Assembly: GCF_932294415.1 (NCBI RefSeq) | Contig: NC_065544.1 | Span: 38,333,293-38,397,292, forward strand | Length of the DNA: 64,000 bases | Direction of reading: 5' to 3' | From: Quercus robur | Lineage: Eukaryota > Streptophyta > Magnoliopsida > Fagales > Fagaceae | Shown here: positions 1-11,726 of the stretch, one piece after another | How the letters are laid out: the number at the start of each line of letters is the position of its first letter | Position numbering within the stretch: the first letter of the stretch is position 1 | Program-made: the position numbers and the translations under genes | Notes under the pieces: generated by a model | The model's input: only the letters and a program-made list of their open reading frames with translations | Told to the model about the DNA's origin: nothing | Databases searched by the model: none

Positions 1-938
1 CTACCCCAAAACAGCTTTTATGCTCTGGGTGACTGTGGCCCAAAGTTTCTGTCCAAACCCTTTTTTTCCTTTAAAAATGGTTGGCTTTCATTGGCCAATT
101 TCAGCTGCTAGCTCTCATCTAGTTGAGCCTCCCAATGGTCTGAAACAACTGAAAATGAGGAGCCAATGAGGGTTTAGTCAAGCATTTCCCTTAATGATGA
201 TAAAAGTAATCATTCCTTTTATCCAAACAAAAGCAAACCTGAAAATTACTACTTGCTTAACACCTTGGGGTCCAAAGCCTTTTCTATTGACCAAAAACCA
301 GTCACTTAGAGCACCCCAAACTCAATATAAATTCCAAAATCAGATTCAAAACCAAAGGAGCAACACCCAAGCTTAAGACAAGAGTCTTTCTTCAACTAAA
401 AAACAACCAAGCCACGTTCTACCTAAAGACCTGAAACTTCAGAGCAAAAACCCATTTAGCCAGCCAACAATCTCACAATTCCGAAGCTTGGGGGTGGAAA
501 TATGGGTACAGGGGAACCTTCCCTCTCTTTCTCACGACCTCCCTCAATTTCCTCTTCTGTGTGACTGTGGGTCGAAATTTCAGACCTGTTAAATCACGTT
601 TTCCCTATAGAGCTAAAACTTCAGAGTAAAAACCCACTGAGCCAAGAGACATTCTCACAATTCTAAACCTTAGGGGTGGAAATATGGGTATAGGGGAACC
701 TTCCCTCTCTTCCTCACGACCTCCCTCAATTTTCTCTTCTGTGTGACTGTGGGTCGAAGTTTCAGACCTGTTATTAGTATTTGGATTTTCTCTTGTCAAA
801 GCACCATTAGCCTTTTGTTCATTATACATTTGGAATTTTGGGCTTGATTCTCCACAAATAAACACTTCTAAAGAACCCAAGGGGAGATTTGGGCCATTCT
901 CGCATTTTAGGCCCTTGTCGCAAAAAACGTCCCCGACA
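1..938 (+). repeat. 5' LTR (partial; start lies upstream of window)
   Basis: This matches the last 938 bp of the right LTR and ends in CCCCGACA. It contains an internal tandem duplication of about 180 bp: roughly 430-590 and 611-771 both carry the 'cttcagag.aaaaacc ... cttctgtgtgactgt' segment. By analogy with the right copy, about 278 bp of its 5' end are missing. Confidence 0.88.
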
Positions 939-941
939 TTT

Positions 942-959
942 TGGCGACTTCACTGGGGA
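942..959 (+). other. Primer-binding site, tRNA-Arg type
   Basis: TGGCGACTTCACTGGGGA lies three bases after the LTR end. Its reverse complement resembles the 3' end of plant tRNA-Arg(ACG) plus CCA, with one mismatch (recalled, not searched). This primer choice is characteristic of Ogre/Tat Gypsy elements. Confidence 0.7.
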
Positions 960-1477
960 GTCAAGCAGCTGACACAAGAGAAATGGTGCCTCCAAAGGTG
1001 TGGAACCAGCGAAGAGGTGTGGAACCAGCGAAGAGATGGTGTTTCTCACACCAACTTGTCGTTCCAAGGGAAGTTGTATGATGCTTTACCGCGCAAGAAG
1101 AGCATTGTGAAGTTGAGCTTGAAAAAGTTCTATCCTTAGCTCATTGAGCTGCTGGAGATGCTCCAAATCATGTGACGAAATTGCTCCAACCTTCGAAAAC
1201 CACCCAAGAAGTGAAGGATGGAGGGAGAATCAACTTTCTTATTCAAGGAAAAAAAAAAATTTTCTCCACTCATCTATATTATTATTTTTAGCTATCATTT
1301 TTATGGATGAATCATCATATATCTCTTGCTTTACATGATATTTGTGAAAATTTTTGTTGTAGCTTGAAAATGCAAAAAATGGCGAGCAACAAATCCAACC
1401 GCGAAGGGAATGACGGTTCCAACCAATAATCAACAATGCAAAGCTCTAAACATCAATTTCAAAACCAAGAAAGCCTC

Positions 1478-2630
1478 ACGCGCTGAGCGTATGGGGGCTA
1501 CCACGGGTGATTGACTCATTTTGGCGCAACAATAATTGCCACTATATGTGACCCTTCGTAGCTGAATATTTTTGGCGTCACTGCTAAATGAAGTCTTCAC
1601 CAAATAGCTAAAGGCCATAGCTAAATGGCCCACCGCAAGGCATTAGATATTCAACATACCAAGCCTTGAGGTAGCGACATACCATACATCAAGTTGTATT
1701 ATTGCTGAGTTAGCGCCAAGCACATGGGGGCTGCCGCAAATGATTAAATTATTTTGGCACAACAATAATCACTGCTGTATGCGACCCTTTATAGCTGAAT
1801 ATTTTTGGTGTCACTGCTAAATGAAGTCTTCACCAAATAGCTAAAGGCCATAGCTAAATGGCCCATCGCAAGACGCTAGATATTCCACATACCAAGCCTT
1901 GAGGTAGCGACATACCATACATCAAGTTGTATTGTTGTTGAGTTAGTGCCCAGCACATGGGAGCTACCACGGGTGATTGACTCATTTTGGCGCAACAATA
2001 ATTGCCACTATATGTGACCCTTCGTAGCTGAATATTTTTGGCGTCACTGCTAAATGAAGTCTTCACCAAATAGCTAAAGGCCATAGCTAAATGGCCCACC
2101 ACAAGGCATTAGATATTCCACATACCAAGCCTTGAGGTAGCGACATACCATACATCAAGTTGTATTATTGCTGAGTTAGCGCCGAGCACGTGGGGGCTGC
2201 CGCAAGTGATTAAATTATTTTGGCACAACAATAATCGCTGCTGTATGCGACCCTTCGTAGCTGAATATTTTTGGCGTCACTGCTAAATGAAGTCTTCACC
2301 AAATAGCTAAAGGCCATAGCTAAATGGCCCATCGCAAGACGCTAGATATTCCACATACCAAGCCTTGAGGTAGCGACATACCATACATCAGGTTGTATTG
2401 TTGTTGAGTTAGTGCCGAGCACAAGGGGGCTGCCGCGAGTGATTAAATTATTTTGGCACAACAATAATCGCTGCTGTATGCGACCCTTCGTAGCTGAATA
2501 TTTTTGGCGTCACCGCTAAATGAAGTCTTCACCAAATAGCTAAAGGCCATAGCTAAATGGCCCACCGCAAGTCGCTAGATATTCGACACACCAAGTCTTC
2601 AAGTAGCGACATTTCATAAACCAAGTCTTG
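1478..2630 (+). repeat. 233-bp tandem array, about five units
   Basis: The landmark 'gctgaatattttt' occurs at 1561, 1794, 2027, 2260 and 2493, a constant 233-bp step. Units share 'aagtcttcaccaaatagcta', 'ggtagcgacatacca' and a 'gggggct' motif. Units 1 and 3 resemble each other more than units 2, 4 and 5, which suggests growth by a two-unit block. No coding potential is seen. Satellite-like arrays inside Tat/Ogre elements are known. Confidence 0.9.
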
Positions 2631-3311
2631 AAGTCATACAAGCGATATGCTATTGTCAAAGCACACTTGAGCTAAGACTTTCAAGCTTTCTCTTTACTAA
2701 TTCATTTTTTTTATACATATCTTTTAAACCATTTTAATCTTTCAAATTTTTAATCAAAATATTTTCTATAAGTTGTTTATGCTACTTCGCTTGGCCATGA
2801 ATACTAATATAAATCACATTTGCACTTAGGGTGAAATGGAAACCTTCTCGGAGCACCCAACGACAAAGAAAATCCGAACTTAATCCCCTCTCACCGAAGC
2901 CGTGACACGCTCATGAATGTTAAGCTATGACGAGCTCACGCATCCAAAATCATGGTTGATCCGCGCACGCCAAGCCATGGCATGTTCATATATCTCAAGT
3001 CATGACAAGCACATGCATTCTAAAAATCTTTCTTGAATTTGAGATTATACATGAAGAGGGAAGTTCAAATGTTGCCATCATCAAGAAAGTTGTTGTTGTC
3101 ACTCAATTCTTACAATTGAAATCTGCAGCCAAGCCAACTACTAATGAAAGTTCGCGCACACCTTTGAAGAATGCTTCACTAGAGCTCACTCTAAACATTG
3201 ATGTCAAACAACTCAAAAATCACAAGCTAGTTGCTAGAAATCCATTCCAAAGATTTTCGAGTGGAATCTTAGTATTGATGTGAAAGCTCGGCATAAGCGG
3301 TATAGAGGCCA

Positions 3312-3615
3312 ACGAGAAAAATTGTTGTGCTAGGAACGTGACAACCCTGTACCGACGTCTCTAATGCTTAGCCCATCATTGTTCGAAAGTTAGAAGCCAA
3401 GAAAGCAAAGTATGGAGCCGCTGTTTGCGGTACCATGTATCTTCGACAAAGAGGCTAACCGAAGCGTGGGAGAAAAACTGTTGTGCTAGGAATGAAACAA
3501 CCCTATACCGACATCTCGGATGCTTAGCTTATCATTGTCCCAAAATTAGAAGCCAAGTTAGCTGAGTATGGAGATCCTGTCTGCAGCACAACAAATCTTC
3601 GACAAAGAGGAATTA
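3312..3615 (+). repeat. Two-unit tandem repeat, about 152 bp
   Basis: 'agaaaaa(t/c)tgttgtgctagg' recurs at about 3320 and 3472. The units share the 'cttagc..atcattg' block and end in 'atcttcgacaaagagg'. It lies inside the non-coding body of the LTR element. Nothing else is recognisable between 2640 and 4080. Confidence 0.7.
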
Positions 3616-4084
3616 TATTCTACCCTCTATATAGCAAATGAGGAACCCCATTTTTGGAATTCATCTTGGAGAAATATGGTGAGTACTAAGGGAGGAATGA
3701 ATCCTACAACAACTCTTGGTGATGGGATACCATTGGTTTGGCATAACGAAATTCGCTAAAGTCGCCACACCTCCAAGTGCACTCCAAGTTTATACGCACA
3801 CACCATATAAGCCTTCAAGATGTGAGCGCTCCATAGCCTTTTATACTCGGGGGCTTGAAACTCATCGAACCTATCCATTCACCCTTGAATGAGTACATTC
3901 GGGTCTTTGCCGCCACTAAATAGTTCACTAAGTAGGCGGAAGCAATTTAACTCAAGAAAAGCGATGGGAACAGTTGCAGCCAAACTCATCAAGAAGTATA
4001 TCATTTGTCACTTTGACGTCTCGTTCATAAGCGACAACAATACATCTCGCCTATACCAATTTTCGAAGGCAAGTCCTATGAAAT

Positions 4085-4770
4085 ACTAGGAAGCTGACAA
4101 ACTATCATGTTATCCAAGCATGGCGAGATCCTTACATGCGAAGGTGCGATGCCTTCAATAAGGTAGGGAAAGCCAACGCTTTCTTCTAATGAGAAACCTT
4201 GCGAAGCAGCAAGAAAACCAACAAATTACTCTTACGGCAAAGCCTCTACATGCGAGCGTAAAAACAAAAAAACACTCTCAATAAGGTAGGGAAAGCCAAA
4301 CACATACTCTCTTAATGGTAAGCCTTATCAAATGGCTAGGAAGCCAATGAGATGTTTTATTATGGTGATATCCCTACTTGTGAGGGCACAACTAGCCCTC
4401 AACTAGGTAGGGAAGCCAACGCATCCTCAAAGGAAATCCCTACCGAATGATTAGGAAGCCGGCGAGATGTCATATCATTCATATGTGGCAAGACCTCTAC
4501 TTGCGAGGATGCAATGCCCTCAACAAAGTAGGGAAAGCCAACATTTTCTTAACAGCAAGCTTTACAAAGCGGCAAGAAAGCCAACATAATATCTTATAAT
4601 TCAAGCGCGATGATCCACTACATGTAAGGACATAACCATCCCTTGAAAATATAGGAAAGTCGATGCAACGGATCACTACCTCATTGTCACATGGTAATTT
4701 GCTATATGCGAGGATAAAATCCTTCCTCAAGAAATTAGCAAGCCTATGCATTGTATATGAGAACGCGATC
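4085..4770 (+). repeat. Degenerate tandem array, about 122-bp period
   Basis: The motif 'aggtagggaaagccaa' or a variant appears at 4161, 4284, 4405, 4526 and about 4649. Between these, 'gcgaggatgcaatgccctcaa'-like segments recur in degenerate form. At least five diverged units are present. No ORF of note. Confidence 0.7.
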
Positions 4771-6841
4771 GCCCTATGAAATGGTGACAGTCAAATGCAC
4801 CATGAGCTGCAATGCACAAAAACGTAGCCCATATGTGGGGGCTTCTTGAAACTAACGAAATAGCAACCTAATACATGTCGAGAATAAGTCGACTACCAAG
4901 TGGCGACCCAAGCTTCAATATATATGAGCCGCTTAATGTGAAACCAAACCTGCTCGTCAATAGAGCACTGAAAAATGGTGCACAGACAGCGAGACGTGCA
5001 CTTAGCCAAAGCTCGTTCACAAAGACATGGCAAGCAAGCAACATGTCTCCTGACTTGCCTTTGCAAAGGTAAAGCCATATTCACAAATTATCCAATCAAC
5101 CACAAGTTATTCTCAAGAGACTAAGTGCATATAATTTATCGAAATTATGCTACTTCATCGCAAGGTGCGCTCGACCATTCCAAGCAAGCTTTTCTCAACA
5201 TATTTAAATGGTCACAGCCATACAAGAGTTGTTTTCGCAACAAAAACATGCTTATAGCCTATGGAAGAAAGGTAGAAACTTGTTCTCAAGGTACAGAATA
5301 CAAACTATTCACATCCTTGAGGTACAAATAATTCTTTTCATTCCAAAATTCAAATTACATGTTGAGACATCATATATGTGTTTCTTTGTACAAAATATAA
5401 ATTATGCCTACTAACCATGACAATACAAACTCAAAGTGACACCAATATAACTAGACAGGAGCCGCTCTATACATAAGTGGGTTGTCCACGAGGGTGAAAT
5501 ACAAGAGAAAATGTTTCTAAGGCAGCAGCCCATATTACAGACTTCGACTAGCTTGAAATTTCAAAGCTTGGGACTCGATACAAGACAATCAAATAATAAA
5601 AAAAAAGGGGGCAAGAAAGGAGGTAAAGGAAAATTTGAAGTGATGTCATAGTCTCATTCCAACATCACCATCTTCGGGGCGTTGGCTTGCAATCACTCTC
5701 TTCTTTACTTTAAAGCCGCAAGAGGGAGACGGACTAAAAGGGTTCAAAGTTACTAACAGCGGCCGTGGTTCCATCTTTTGCAGCTCTATGTTGCTGTCCG
5801 CAGTAGCTTCAACCTCAGAAAATGATGCATTGGTAATGAGATTGGCCTCGTGGATGAAAGTCCCAATAACAGCACCACAATTCTCTAAGCCAGAGTCATC
5901 CTACAAGAAACCATAGTACAGCTCGCTCAATATACTATTATATGCAATCAAGAAAAGAAAATAAAGAAGATATGTGACTTACCAGGTAAGTTCCAAAGTT
6001 CCCGCTTGATAATGGCGTATTTCCTAAAGTACACTTATTCTATGCAAGATGGCAATGCGGCGCACTCAACAATCCCTATTGGAATGAAAAGGGGTTGGCA
6101 GCGAATTTTGACTTGCCACAACAAATTTTAACTTGCTAGAGAAATTTCGGCTTCATTTTCAAAACGGAGTTGCTGTCTGTGCAAAGTGTCGAGGCTGTTG
6201 ACAATTACATTGAAGGAATAGTGGCTGCAACATGGAATCGCCAACTTCGGCCCCACCAATTAATGCTAATAATCAAGCTATGCGATGCATGGCTACTCTC
6301 AATGGCATTGTTGGGGGCTAAAAGCTTACTCAACCGCTATGCACCCCTGCACTAGAAATTCAAGTTTCTTTCCTACACTTTCATTTCATGCTTGCTGAAT
6401 TGAGAAGCAACTACCACTCGATGACTATCACCCTCACTTGCGTTCATCGCAAGAATATGATACAAGGGGCTGCCAACCAATGTAGTGGCTATGTCACACC
6501 CCTATACTACATCGCCAAGTGATCTCTTCACTCCATTCTATCTATAAAAAAAAAAAAAAGCTGTCCCAAGACAGCCAGTAGTATCGCTCATGGCTACGAC
6601 TTCATCGAAATTAATCAAGATCAAGCACAACCACACTACAAATTGACCTTCATGTTTTGCAACTACCAGAATCAATGGAGAGTTGACTTCGATATGAAAT
6701 TCGACTTTAACTACTGCAAGAACTCAACCTCATGGGTCTTTCTCTGACGGTGGGTTTGTGAGTTTTCCAAATAAGTTCCATCCTACACAAGCAACGACAC
6801 AATTAATTCAACACATCACCAAATATATCCAAGTGATGGCA

Positions 6842-6888
<47 letters not shown>

Positions 6889-8220
6889 AGAAGAAGAAGA
6901 AGAGAAGTGTTAACTCACCAAGGTGAGCATCACATCCATTTTTATCAAGTTCACGCAAGGAATGGTCTCGATACTTTATCGCTACATTCAGCGGCTACCT
7001 TCGGGCCTTGTTCACAACTTGGGGGCTTTTGTGTCCTACCAGCTGTTGTATGGATTATCTATGGATTATCGAAGCACTTGCTCCTAGAGATGGCTCCAAC
7101 TGAGTCAAGCATCCTCGACACAAGCGCAACAAAGCTCATGAAAGACAAACTCATTATCCACAAACCCCTTGTCAGCTCACTGATATAAGAGAAATGACTA
7201 CGCACACAGTGCCGTAAAATAGATGGGCCAGGAAAAATCTATTTTCGACATAGACAGAGTTCCACCAAGCCTTCAAGTGGCACCCATACGACCTATGGAA
7301 CAACCATATCACAAATATACAATTCATCATTCTCCTACAACAAAAAATTATGCTCCTTGTCCGCGAAGGATCCTCTCACTTCACCAACAAAGATCGCTTT
7401 CGTTTCGGCTATATGGGTGGAGGATTGAAGGTGCTTAATAGATTTTCTTCGCTAGTATCCAAAGGTCGCCAACACACCACGCTGGGAGCAGCAATTTTAA
7501 CCTTGTACCTTGCGAATCTGCTCATGGTGATAGCAAAGATAATGGAACCACCACAATTGATATTAGGAATTTTATTCCTAAATATGTTATTCCTACAGAA
7601 AGTGGTGCGACACGCTATTAGAAAGGAATAGTGTGTTTGCTGAAGCGAAATTAAAGAAAATGGAAGTGGCGTATTAGCTAACATCTGAAGAGGAAAGTGA
7701 AACTTTTTGGCCTAAAAGCAAAGCAATTGGAATGGAGCAAAGCTAATGCTACATGTAGGTCAATGAAGGAAGAAAGTTTGAAAAGTCAAAGGCCACATAT
7801 ACATTACAAAGCAAAGAGGCTTCACGTCAGGTGCCTTAACAAAATAATATAAATAATTGATGAAATCATCAAAGTAGCATGGAAGCTGCTATGAAGAAAT
7901 GCTAAAATTGCCATGGTGGTCATGGCATTCAAATTTCTAAAGCTACATGTGGACATAAAAATCAAGGAGCATTACGGGTACAATCTCAATTTACTTGGAT
8001 TTCACGATCCATGAAATTTCGACACATACAAGATTCTTTGACCCAAGGGTTTTCTACAAGTGGATTTCATGAGCCATGATATATCTACGAACGGGCTTCA
8101 TCAACTTGTATCTTCTCAACAAAAAATAAAGCATGCGGGTAAACTAATTCCCAAACTCGCAAAATTTTCAAGCAATGGGAAACATCAATCACTCACATGT
8201 ATGCCGCAAGCGCCACACAT
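4771..8220 (+). other. Non-coding body of the LTR element, no recognisable gene
   Basis: About 3.4 kb with only short ORFs (under 95 codons) that carry no motif I recognise. It includes poly-A runs and scattered 'gggggct' words. No retroelement protein remnant can be seen, so this element would depend on another for all enzymes. Confidence 0.6.
6843..6903 (+). repeat. Simple repeat: poly-A then (GAA)n
   Basis: A run of 44 A followed by five to six GAA units, inside the LTR element. Confidence 0.95.
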
Positions 8221-8234
8221 GCTCGGGGGGCTAA
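8221..8234 (+). other. Polypurine tract candidate before 3' LTR
   Basis: GCTCGGGGGGCTAA lies immediately before TGTTGATACCC, the proposed LTR start. It is G-rich rather than purely purine, hence moderate confidence. Confidence 0.55.
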
Positions 8235-9450
8235 TGTTGATACCCATTTTCGCGACACATTTCGTACAAGCCCGATTCAAGCAAGCCCCGACTTTCTTGT
8301 GAGCTCAATTCATATATTATATTATATTTTATTCTTTTAAGCATGGCCCAAGTCCATGCAACTTATGGGGAAATTGAGGAAGTGTGGTTTGGAGGGTATA
8401 GGTTGGTTCCTTTCGGACCTTTTGCATGAGCCCAGCCTATGCGTGCTACCAAGTGGGCAAGGGACACTGGTAGTACCTCAGGCTCATGAAGGAGGTCTTG
8501 TATCCAAAATTTCTACCCCAAAACAGCTTTTATGCTCTGGGTGACTGTGGCCCAAAGTTTCTGTCCAAACCCTTTTTTTCCTTTAAAAATGGTTGGCTCT
8601 CATTGGCCAATTTCAGCTGCTAGCTCTCATCTAGTTGAGCCTCCCAATGGTCTGAAACAACTGAAAATGAGGAACCAATGAGGGTTTAGTCAAGCATTTC
8701 CCTTAATGATGATAAAAGTAATCCTTCCTTTTATCCAAACAAAAGCAAACCTGAAAATTACTACTTGCTTAACACCTTGGGGTCCAAAGCCTTTTCTATT
8801 GACCAAAAACCAGTCACTTAGAGCACCCCAAACTCAATATAAATTCCACAATCAGATTCAAAACCAAAGGAGCAACACCCAAGCTTAAGACAAGAGTCTT
8901 TCTTCAACTAAAAAACAACCAAGTCACGTTCTACCTAAAGACCTGAAACTTCAGAGCAAAAACCCATTTAGCCAGTCAACAATCTCACAATTCCGAAACT
9001 TGGGGGTGGAAATATGGGTACAGGGGAACCTTCCCTCTCTTCCTCACGACCTCCCTCAATTTCCTCTTCTGTGTGACTGTGGGTCGAAATTTCAGACCTG
9101 TTAAATCACGTTTTCTCTATAGAGCTGAAACTTCAGAGCAAAAACCCACTGAGCCAAGAGACATTCTCACAATTCTAAACCTTAGGGGTGGAAATATGGG
9201 TATAGGGGAAACTTCCCTCTCTTCCTCACGACCTCCCTCAATTTTCTCTTCTGTGTGACTGTAGGTCGAAGTTTCAGACCTGTTATTAGTATTTGGATTT
9301 TCTCTTGTCAAAGCACCATTAGCCTTTTGTTCATTATACATTTGGAATTTTGGGCTTGATTCTCCACAAATAAACACTTCTAAAGAACCCAAGGGGAGAT
9401 TTGGGCCATTCTCGCATTTTAGGCCCTTGTCGCAAAAAACGTCCCCGACA
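8235..9450 (+). repeat. 3' LTR, 1216 bp
   Basis: It starts TGTTG and ends CGACA, near-complementary ends. Its last 938 bp match 1-938. The 5' boundary is inferred from the TG dinucleotide next to the purine-rich tract, because the matching part of the left LTR is outside the window. Confidence 0.75.
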
Positions 9451-10316
9451 CTAGCCTTATGAAGTGATGTATATATCATCTGTTATTGTAAGATAATTTA
9501 ATATTTAATTTTATATATAAATAAAAGTATTCAACATTTTTCAAGTATTTAACTATTCATTTCAATATGTGCAGTCCGTCATTCCACATAAACTAGTTTT
9601 TTTTATTCAAAGACTTTAAAAATGTTATAGGTATGACAGTATGAGTGACACCTCAGTTGCCTCCGATGCGTGGTTAAAGCAACATGCATGTAGATCGTTA
9701 GTCATCAGAAGATCAAAGCTGTTAATTATGATTTTCTCCGTTCACTAACAAGAAGTTCCTCTGGTAGTTCGCCTGTTTAAAGTTATATATGCAAAAGTGG
9801 TTTATAATTTTCTTAAAGAATAATATTAGAGATATTATAAATTTTATTACACCACTTTTACAACTACTAATCACAAAATAATAATTTTAAGTTTATATTT
9901 ATTATGTTATTGACATGCATCCAATTTAAGAAATTAGGTAGTAAATTTGTAATATATTAAACTTTTTCAGTCCATTTTTTTTTTTGGGTACAACTACCTT
10001 CTTAATCAGTTCATGTGAATCATGTGATGTTGATTCACTACAATTATTAGTAGGAATAAAAAAGTTTATGCGGATATAAAATATATATACTAATATAATA
10101 TTATATAGGACTGCCCCAGAACGTGCAGGGACTGAGAAATGAAAATCATTGCATTTCTTTATTACCACCGAAAGAAGAATTATTCTTTCTCAAGTCCTTG
10201 TGGGCTACTATAAACAACTATATAACAATGTTTCGTGTCTAACAAATTTCTCATACCGACGCTGAAAAATATAGCCTAGCCTAATAACCTCTCCATTCCC
10301 GCTTGTTCCGGGTGTC
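9451..10316 (+). promoter_or_regulatory. Upstream region of UGT A1
   Basis: 866 bp between the LTR element and the A1 start codon, without ORFs of note. It is homologous to 34176-34486, 35085-35611 and part of 40615-40978 in copy B. The stretch 'gaaaatca(t/c)tgcatttctttattaccaccga', near 10138-10170, is conserved in both copies and may be a shared promoter element (inference). Confidence 0.5.
10209..10214 (+). promoter_or_regulatory. TATA-box candidate for UGT A1
   Basis: TATAAA in the context CTACTATAAACAAC, 103 bp before the start codon. This spacing would give a 5' leader of roughly 70-80 nt. No TATAAA is found within 300 bp of the B1 start, so the two paralogs seem to differ in core promoter. 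Confidence 0.45.
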
Positions 10317-11726
10317 ATGGGTAACAAAAGTCGCCAGCATCACATATTCTTCTTCCCTTTGATGGGCTATGGCCACCTGATACCAATGATGGACACGGCC
10401 AAGCTTTTTGCAGCGCGAGGTGTGAAGGCAACGATTGTCACTACTCCTCGCAACGTGCCATTATTCTCCAAAATGCATGGCACCAACATTGATATCCAAA
10501 TCATCAAGTTCCCGGCTGTAGAGGCTGGCCTGCCTGAAGGATGTGAGAATATTGACTCAGTGACTTCCCTAGATATGTCTCACAAATTTATCGAAGCCAC
10601 TAAAATGCTCCAACAACCACTCGAGCAACTACTAGAAGACTACCAACCTAGTTGCCTTGTTGCCGACATGTTCTTTCCGTGGGCAACTGATGTTGCAGCT
10701 AAATTTGGTATTCCTAGGCTTGTTTTCGAGGGGTTTAGTTTTTTTTCCCTGTCTGCCACCCATAGTTTGACACTATTTGAACCCCACAAGAAAGTTTTTT
10801 CTGACTCTGAACCTTTTGTCATTCCTAGTTTTCCAGGGGAGATAAAGTTGACAAGGATGCAACTTCCTCACTTCACTTTGCAAGAAGTTGAAACAGACTT
10901 TTCCAGGTTGTTTAAAGAAGCTATTGAATCAGAGTTGACAAGCTATGGGGTGGTTGTTAACAGCTTCTATGAGCTTGAACCGGCTTATGCAGATCATTAC
11001 AGGAAAGTTTTGGGAAGAAAGGCGTGGCATATAGGTCCAGTTTCACTATGCAACAAGGATTCTGAAGATAAAGCCCAAAGGGGAAAGGAAGCTTCCATTG
11101 ATGAACATGAATGTTTAAAATGGCTTTGTAAAAAGAAACCAAATTCGGTTATTTATATTTGTTTGGGGAGTATGCCAAACTTTAGTGATTCTCAGCTTTT
11201 TGAAATTGCAATGGGTCTTGGGGCTTCAAAACAACAATTCATTTGGGTTGTGAGGAAAGGCAAAAATGAGAAAGAAGAAGAAGATTGGCTACCTAAAGGA
11301 TTTGAGAAAAGAATGGAAGGTAAAGGATTAATTATAAGAGGTTGGGCACCCCAAGTTTTGATTCTTGATCATGAAGCAGTTGGAGGATTTGTGACTCATT
11401 GTGGGTGGAACTCGACCTTAGAAGGAGTGGCTTCAGGGGTACCCATGGTCACATGGCCTATGGCTTCTGAGCAGTTTTACAATGAGAAATTAATAACTCA
11501 AGTACTGAAAATTGGAATTAGTGTTGGTGCTCAACAATGGACTTGGGTGGTAGACGGTATCAAGAGGGAAGCAATAGAGAAGGCAATGAGGCAAAATTTG
11601 GTGGGTGAAGAAGCGGCCAGAGCCAAGGCACTTGGAGAGATGGCAAGGAGGGCCGTTGAAGAAGGAGGATCATCATACTCTGATTTGAATGCTTTAATTG
11701 AAGAATTAAGGTTGTATTGCCTTTGA
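10317..11726 (+). CDS. UDP-glycosyltransferase, UGT73-like (group D), gene A1
   Basis: Intronless 469-residue family-1 (GT1) enzyme predicted to move glucose from UDP-glucose to a small phenolic or terpenoid acceptor in the cytosol. The N-terminal half holds GYGHLIP with the likely catalytic His20, and VADMF with Asp117 as its probable activating partner. The PSPG donor box is W343-Q386, exactly 44 residues ([11 protein letters not shown] ... [10 protein letters not shown] ... SEQ). The terminal Gln386 is typical of UDP-glucose users. No signal peptide or membrane segment is seen, as expected. Length and motifs fit UGT73 enzymes such as the tobacco salicylate/scopoletin glucosyltransferases, recalled from memory. 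The ATG is in a good position: the protein starts eight residues before the first beta strand (IFFFPL). Pairs with broken A2 downstream; B1 is its duplicate. Oddities against B1: Glu138/Phe140, Ser144 and Leu283. The acceptor cannot be read from sequence. Confidence 0.95.
   Translation: MGNKSRQHHIFFFPLMGYGHLIPMMDTAKLFAARGVKATIVTTPRNVPLFSKMHGTNIDIQIIKFPAVEAGLPEGCENIDSVTSLDMSHKFIEATKMLQQPLEQLLEDYQPSCLVADMFFPWATDVAAKFGIPRLVFEGFSFFSLSATHSLTLFEPHKKVFSDSEPFVIPSFPGEIKLTRMQLPHFTLQEVETDFSRLFKEAIESELTSYGVVVNSFYELEPAYADHYRKVLGRKAWHIGPVSLCNKDSEDKAQRGKEASIDEHECLKWLCKKKPNSVIYICLGSMPNFSDSQLFEIAMGLGASKQQFIWVVRKGKNEKEEEDWLPKGFEKRMEGKGLIIRGWAPQVLILDHEAVGGFVTHCGWNSTLEGVASGVPMVTWPMASEQFYNEKLITQVLKIGISVGAQQWTWVVDGIKREAIEKAMRQNLVGEEAARAKALGEMARRAVEEGGSSYSDLNALIEELRLYCL

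Larger units (their letters stand above)
1..9450 (+). mobile_element. Non-autonomous LTR retrotransposon, Tat/Ogre-like (5' end outside window)
   Basis: Positions 1-938 recur at 8513-9450 with the same length and, counted by eye, 13 substitutions and no indels (about 1.4%). This fits two LTRs of one recent insertion. A primer-binding site follows the left LTR and a purine-rich tract precedes the right one, so the element reads on the + strand. The internal 7.3 kb has no ORF with gag, protease, RT, integrase or RNase H motifs. It is mainly degenerate tandem arrays (233, 152 and 122 bp periods). The tRNA-Arg-type primer site is known from Tat/Ogre Gypsy elements; assignment to that lineage is inference because no protein is left. 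The base after the element starts CTAGC (9451-9455), which occurs once at the unoccupied paralogous site 34176-34180, so CTAGC is the likely 5-bp target duplication. Confidence 0.85.

Noticed and set aside
1478-4770. CRISPR-like array
   Set aside because: Tandem units abut without unique spacers, have 122-233 bp periods, and lie within a plant LTR element; CRISPR is not expected in a plant nuclear genome.
9117-9479. 120-codon - strand ORF at the end of the 3' LTR
   Set aside because: It lies inside the LTR on the opposite strand, crosses the element boundary, and is duplicated with changes in the other LTR; no motif.
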